Assembly (NCBI GenBank): GCA_041748075.1
Contig: JBGTDX010000123.1
Span: forward strand, 1 to 64,000
Length of the DNA: 64,000 nt
DNA from: JBGSYJ01 sp041748075
GTDB taxonomy: Bacteria; Acidobacteriota; Thermoanaerobaculia; Gp7-AA8
Direction: 5' to 3'
Positions within the stretch are counted from its first letter, which is position 1, and every line of letters starts with the position of its first letter. Shown one piece after another: positions 59,464 through 64,000 of this stretch. The position numbers were made by a program, and so were the translations under genes. Below the pieces are notes generated by a model, which saw nothing but the letters and a program-made list of their open reading frames with translations, had not been told where the DNA came from and did not search any database.

Positions 59464-59612
59464 GCTTCTAATGAACCTCTCCGACGGGGAGGGATGTAGA
59501 AACAAGTCATCCTGAGCGAAGCGAAGGATCTCCAGAAGAGGATCGAGCACCGCAAGACGAGATCCTTCGCTTCGCTCAGGATGACGTGGCCTCGCTCAGC
59601 ATGACACTGGGT
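59464..59612. repeat. MITE-like palindromic repeat, copy 3 (right end truncated)
   Basis: Shares the left boundary GCTTCTAATGAACC and central palindrome with copies at 21813 and 32376. After ATGACACTGG the sequence diverges, so the right terminal repeat is lost. It lies in the divergent gap between cysK and the esterase gene; nothing else is recognised in 59326-59690. Confidence 0.85.
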
Positions 59613-59690
59613 TCGTTGACCCCTGGGGCGGGTTCCTGACTGCTGTCTACTCGATTCAGGCGCCGCTTTCTGCTTTAATCTCCGCCGCAC

Positions 59691-60572
59691 GTGCAACGTC
59701 CCCGTCAGAAAAAGCCACGGCGTAAAGTATCCCGGCAGGAGGAGACCGCAGCTCCCCTCCGGCCGCGAAACCGGCCGACGCCGACCACGCTCACAGGCAA
59801 CTTCCGCAAGCATGAGGCATTCACTTCGAAGTTTCTCGAGAGCCCACGCGACATGCTCGTCTACCTCCCGCCCGGATATGAGGAAGAGACTGAGCGCCGC
59901 TACCCCGTCTTCTACATGCACGACGGACAGAATCTCTTCGACGGGGCCACCTCCTTCGTGCCGGGTCAGGAGTGGCGGATGGACGAGACTGCGGAGGAGC
60001 TCATTCGCGGCGGTGCGATCGAGCCTCTCATCATCGTCGCCATCTATAACACGGGCGAATCGCGGCTCGCCGAGTACACACCGACCGCGGACGACGCGCA
60101 CGGCGGAGGACAGGCAAATCTGTACGGAAGGCTTCTCGTCGAGGAGCTCAAGCCATTCATCGATGAGCGCTACAGGACGCTCGCCGGAAGCCAGAACACG
60201 GCTATCGGAGGCTCATCTCTCGGCGGCCTGGTCTCGCTGTACCTGGGACTCCGCTATCCGGGCGAGTTCGGTAAACTGGCAGTCATGTCGCCTGCGGCGT
60301 GGTGGGATGACCAGATGATCATCCGGCACGTGGAAAACCTGCCCGAGAGGCCGGAGAGCCGGATCTGGCTCGATATCGGAATGCTCGAGGGGCGAACCGC
60401 CCACCGGGATGCGCTCGGGCTGAGGGACGCTCTGGTTGGTCGAGGATGGAAGCTGGGTGAGGACCTGGCCTTCCTCGAGGAGAAGGACGCGCCCCATTCG
60501 GAAGCTGCCTGGGCCCACCGGGTCGATCCCATGCTTCGATTCCTCTTTCCCGAAAAGAGGCACCTTCGTTGA
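59691..60572 (+). CDS. Esterase of the enterochelin-esterase-like alpha/beta hydrolase family
   Basis: A 293-aa protein from a GTG at 59691. After a basic N-terminus the esterase_D-like fold starts: MLVYLPPGYEEETERRYPVF, HDGQNLFDG, nucleophile elbow GGSSLGGLVS, and the Asp/His end (LDIGMLEGR, APHSEAAWAHR). These enzymes hydrolyse esters of carbohydrates or siderophores; the substrate here is unknown. There is no signal peptide, so it is probably cytosolic. Confidence 0.88.
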   Translation: MQRPRQKKPRRKVSRQEETAAPLRPRNRPTPTTLTGNFRKHEAFTSKFLESPRDMLVYLPPGYEEETERRYPVFYMHDGQNLFDGATSFVPGQEWRMDETAEELIRGGAIEPLIIVAIYNTGESRLAEYTPTADDAHGGGQANLYGRLLVEELKPFIDERYRTLAGSQNTAIGGSSLGGLVSLYLGLRYPGEFGKLAVMSPAAWWDDQMIIRHVENLPERPESRIWLDIGMLEGRTAHRDALGLRDALVGRGWKLGEDLAFLEEKDAPHSEAAWAHRVDPMLRFLFPEKRHLR

Positions 60573-60592
60573 CGTTTGCGTGACGCGGGGCG

Positions 60593-63196
60593 GTGCATAA
60601 TCGCCGAAGCTCGGGCCAGAAGAGCTATGCAGAGCGTTACAATGAAGTGACGAGGAGACCAGGCTTTTTGGAAAAGCAACCCCCCAGTGCCGAAGTTCGC
60701 GAGGCGTTGTTCGAGATCCAGCAGTATCTCTCGGATTCGCTGGCGCCGCTCATGGTGCAGGACTCGATTCAGGTCCTCATGCAGCATCCGGCCACAGTGA
60801 CAGGTGCGCAGATCAATGCTTGGGCGTCCTCTCAGTACCATGGCCCGGGGGCCAGCGTCCCCGTATCGGACTACTTGTTCCACGCCATGAAGAAAATTTA
60901 TCTCATGGGTGAGTACGAGCTGATCTCGAAAGAACCGCTGGAGAAGTTTCTCACGGAGCTGGCGCATATCGTCCTGGCATATTGCCCTCCCGAGGATCGC
61001 GAGCTGTTGCGTACGAACCTGTCCCGCCTTGGCGAATCGACGACGATTCTGGCGTCATCGGTCGATTACCTGCACCGGCAGTCGGGTTCGGTGCAACGTC
61101 CGCTCGCGACCACCCCCCCTGTGGAACGCAGCAGGGGCGGTGGTGGTGGTGCCACGGGTGGTGGAGGCGGTGGCGGAGCGGGTGGGGGAGTTTCGCTTTC
61201 GTCCGCCGATGTGGCGCGGGGAGTCCGCAGCTTCACCATGCTCATGGAGCGCATGCAGCGACAGCCGAGCGCTTCGCCAGCCTCCGGGCTGGGGCCCGAG
61301 TCTACGCGCGAGATTTTTTCGCAACTGCTCACGCTCGCTGCAGCGACTTCCCGCAATGGGGCGGAGCTCGATGAGCGCGTCACTCGCCTTCATGGACTCG
61401 GGCTGGGAGTCGAAGGAAATATGCGCGAGCTGTTCCGCGAACTCGGTGAGAGCCTTCCCGACTGGGTCCGGCCGGAGGTGAGCGCCGATCAGCCGTTTTC
61501 CTTCAGCAGTTCGAGCCCGCTCGAGGCGATGCACCGGCTGATCGCTCTGGCCGACGATCCGGCCGAAGGGGCCACGCGTTTTCGCGAAATGGTGCACGCC
61601 GCCATCGAGCAGGTCAACCATGGGGCACTGGCGCGTGCGGCGACGATGCTGGAACTCGCCGAACGGATCATCACGGAAAAGAAGGTCGACGTTCTCGTAG
61701 TGCAGGCCATGAGGAACCGCTCACACGAGGGTATTCAGGAGGACGTGCTTCGAAAGGCCGCAGAATCGCCGGAAAAACATCCGCTCCTCAGAAAAGTCAT
61801 GAATTTCTTCACGCCGCTGACAGTCGAGAGTCTGCTCCAAGAACTGCAGCATGAAGAAAAGCGTGATCGCCGTCGGCTACTGCTCGCTCTTCTGGAAGCT
61901 CACGGCCCGGCTACCCGTGAAGCGGCTCTCCCGATTCTGGAGGCTTCCGCGCAGGAGGCAATGGACGATCAGCATCGTTACTACCAGAGAAACCTCGTGT
62001 ATCTGTTGCGACGGATTCCGGCCCCGGCCGAGACGCCGATGGAGAGCGAAGTCGGCGTCATTGCGCAGCTGGTGGCACCGGAAGTGCCCGGCTTCCTCGC
62101 GAGAGAAGCCGTTGCTCACCTCGGTGCGGTCAAGATCGAAGCTTCGGAAAAAGCGCTGGTGAATCTCATGGGCGACTTCGAGCGCATTCTTCTCCGTCCG
62201 AAAAACTCGCCGTACGATCTCCAGGAGATCCGGCAGTCACTTGACCGCACAGTCGCCGCGCTCGCGCGCTTCGGGACGATCACGGCAGCGCATGCTGTCG
62301 TAGGCCACGGACTCCGTAAACAGGCACAGCTGGGCGATACGATGGCCCGGCTCGCGGACCTCGGAGGGCAGGACCTTTCCGACGATCCTGCGCTGGTCGA
62401 GCGGCTGATCAAAGCGCTGCGAGGCGAACTGCCGCTCAAGGTGCTCGGATTCGTGATTCAGAAGAAAGCCGAGAACGTTTTCTTCATTCTGGAAGCGCTC
62501 GCATCGACCCCCTCAGCGATCGTGGCGCAGACTCTCGAAGAGATCGTCCAGAAGTTCCCGGAACATGATTTCGGGCGGGCTGCTGCCAAGATCCTCGCGG
62601 GCTTCGGCGCCACGCCTCGTCCTTCGGAAGCTGCTTTGGTCGTCAGTCTCGCGGGAGACCTCGAGCTCTTCGGACTGCCGAATCTGCTTCAGACCCTCGC
62701 GGAGGCTTCCGTCAGCGGGATGCTCACTCTCAAGGATTCCGAGGGCGATAAGAGCGGCCTGATCGTAATGGAAGCTGGAAAGCTTCTGGATGCGCAGGCC
62801 GGCAAGCTGCGCGGCAACGAGGCGATCTATCAGATGTTCGAGCGTCCGACGCCGGGCACCTTCGCATTCACAGCCAGACGCGAGGGTGCGATCGACCAGG
62901 AGAGGGTCAACCAGGCCCATGAAGTCGTACCGATCGTATTCGAGGCGATGCGCCGTTACGACGAGTTCCGGCAGGCGCGTGTACTCGTGCCCGATCATGT
63001 CACCTTCGAGGTCAGCGGCATCCGGCCGACCTCGCATCCGGAAGAAAAGGATGTGAACCTCTGGCGGATGGTGTGGACCAAGGTCCGCTCGGGGGCTACG
63101 GCACTCGAATGCGAAGAGGGTGTTCCCGCCGACTCATACCGCGTCCGCCGCCTGCTCGTTCACTGGACCGAAGAGGGAGCACTCCAACAGATCTGA
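60593..63196 (+). CDS. HEAT-like repeat protein with DUF4388 (PATAN) domain
   Basis: An 867-aa cytosolic scaffold-like protein. Residues 25-170 are helical, followed by a Gly-rich linker (a run of GGGGGATGGGG type near residue 185). Then come about 400 residues of alpha-helical repeats resembling HEAT repeats (EAALPILEASAQEAMDDQHR and similar). The C-terminal part (LFGLPNLLQTLAEASVSGML ... GLIVMEAGKLLDAQAGKLRG ... YQMFERPTPGTFAF) is the DUF4388/PATAN module associated with two-component and cyclic-di-GMP networks. The GTG at 60593 gives the longest frame. A TTG at 60668 with GAGGAG ahead is an equally good start. Confidence 0.8.
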   Translation: MHNRRSSGQKSYAERYNEVTRRPGFLEKQPPSAEVREALFEIQQYLSDSLAPLMVQDSIQVLMQHPATVTGAQINAWASSQYHGPGASVPVSDYLFHAMKKIYLMGEYELISKEPLEKFLTELAHIVLAYCPPEDRELLRTNLSRLGESTTILASSVDYLHRQSGSVQRPLATTPPVERSRGGGGGATGGGGGGGAGGGVSLSSADVARGVRSFTMLMERMQRQPSASPASGLGPESTREIFSQLLTLAAATSRNGAELDERVTRLHGLGLGVEGNMRELFRELGESLPDWVRPEVSADQPFSFSSSSPLEAMHRLIALADDPAEGATRFREMVHAAIEQVNHGALARAATMLELAERIITEKKVDVLVVQAMRNRSHEGIQEDVLRKAAESPEKHPLLRKVMNFFTPLTVESLLQELQHEEKRDRRRLLLALLEAHGPATREAALPILEASAQEAMDDQHRYYQRNLVYLLRRIPAPAETPMESEVGVIAQLVAPEVPGFLAREAVAHLGAVKIEASEKALVNLMGDFERILLRPKNSPYDLQEIRQSLDRTVAALARFGTITAAHAVVGHGLRKQAQLGDTMARLADLGGQDLSDDPALVERLIKALRGELPLKVLGFVIQKKAENVFFILEALASTPSAIVAQTLEEIVQKFPEHDFGRAAAKILAGFGATPRPSEAALVVSLAGDLELFGLPNLLQTLAEASVSGMLTLKDSEGDKSGLIVMEAGKLLDAQAGKLRGNEAIYQMFERPTPGTFAFTARREGAIDQERVNQAHEVVPIVFEAMRRYDEFRQARVLVPDHVTFEVSGIRPTSHPEEKDVNLWRMVWTKVRSGATALECEEGVPADSYRVRRLLVHWTEEGALQQI

Positions 63197-63216
63197 ACCG
63201 CATGTCCGTTGAGGAA

Positions 63217-63234
63217 CCTCCTGAAGTGGGAGGG
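63217..63234. terminator. Short hairpin between convergent genes
   Basis: CCTCC (63217-63221) and GGAGG (63229-63233) form a small stem between the DUF4388 gene and the convergent amidohydrolase gene. The surrounding AACCTCCTGAAGTGGGAGGG resembles the left end of the MITE-like repeat. Confidence 0.3.
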
Positions 63235-63273
63235 ATCTGTCTGACCCAGGGGACCGGAGCCCCAGCCACAAAC

Positions 63274-64000
<727 letters not shown>

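Noticed and set aside
59385..60101. Minus-strand open frame through the MITE-like copy (VILSEAKDL ... SFASLRMT)
   Set aside because: The same phrase appears in every repeat copy and the remainder is antisense to the esterase gene.

Overview
The window is a high-GC (roughly 60%) bacterial chromosome segment. The gene mix points to Acidobacteriota, probably a Thermoanaerobaculia- or Vicinamibacteria-like lineage or MAG. Indicators are several multidomain Ser/Thr kinases, CadC-like winged-helix/TolB/TPR regulators, M2, M28 and DUF885 peptidases, a PIG-L deacetylase, a bacterial deoxyhypusine synthase, and dense families of short intergenic repeats. The taxonomy is inference from gene content; there is no rRNA or other phylogenetic marker beyond recO and cysK. 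I saw no tRNA, rRNA, CRISPR array or prophage.   LAYOUT. 1-2450: a transposase end, a gene fragment (DUF4287-like) and a rhomboid protease. 2562-5447: a Ser/Thr kinase fused to a formylglycine-generating-enzyme-like domain and an alpha/beta hydrolase. 5772-7234: a GNAT gene and a reverse-oriented DUF998 gene, each followed by an attC-like or palindromic site, possibly a decayed integron cassette pair. 7320-9756: a secreted protein divergent from a winged-helix/TolB/TPR regulator, with a 10-bp-period operator between them. 10368-10562: a broken F420-reductase-like start. 10626-19852: a copper-resistance operon of P-type ATPase, small membrane protein, Met/His-rich lipoprotein, TolC-like outer-membrane protein, multicopper oxidase, cytochrome c, small secreted protein and a CxCC beta-propeller. 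The same CPMHPE...CPxCGM metal-binding module recurs in three of these proteins (four copies). 19891-23831: two alpha/beta hydrolases, recO and a GNAT. 23968-32236: penicillin-binding protein 1C and a bacterial alpha-2-macroglobulin, the classical pair. 32571-36899: lone receiver, EVE protein, lipid kinase and a Ser/Thr kinase with a TonB-like C-terminus. 37047-42281: DUF2911 protein, RRM protein, deoxyhypusine synthase, zinc-ribbon protein and S41 protease. 42464-49299 (minus strand): membrane-anchored MutS-like ATPase, PIG-L deacetylase, an unlisted 43-residue membrane peptide, a sodium/solute symporter and a small acidic protein. 49444-56219: NHL propeller, M28, M2 and DUF885 peptidases. 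56367-64000: ASCH-like protein and partner, XdhC-like protein, cysteine synthase, esterase, a DUF4388 scaffold and a partial amidohydrolase.   MOST STRIKING SIGNAL. Five intergenic sites carry tandem arrays whose unit is always 7 nt but whose sequence differs by site: GAAGGGT, GACGAAT, GGTTGTG/GGTTCTG and GAATTCA. Four of the five are mirrored, with the reverse-complement array on the other side of a core. Three begin at or inside the stop codon of the upstream gene. One mirrored pair has 13 units per arm and lies between recO and a YheT-like gene, where both start codons sit 6 nt from a -10-like hexamer. Two further dispersed families are present. One is an approx 170-bp MITE-like palindrome with three near-complete copies and one partial copy. 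The other is a REP-like GC palindrome with six copies, one inserted in frame in the copper ATPase and one forming the C-terminus of the XdhC-like protein.
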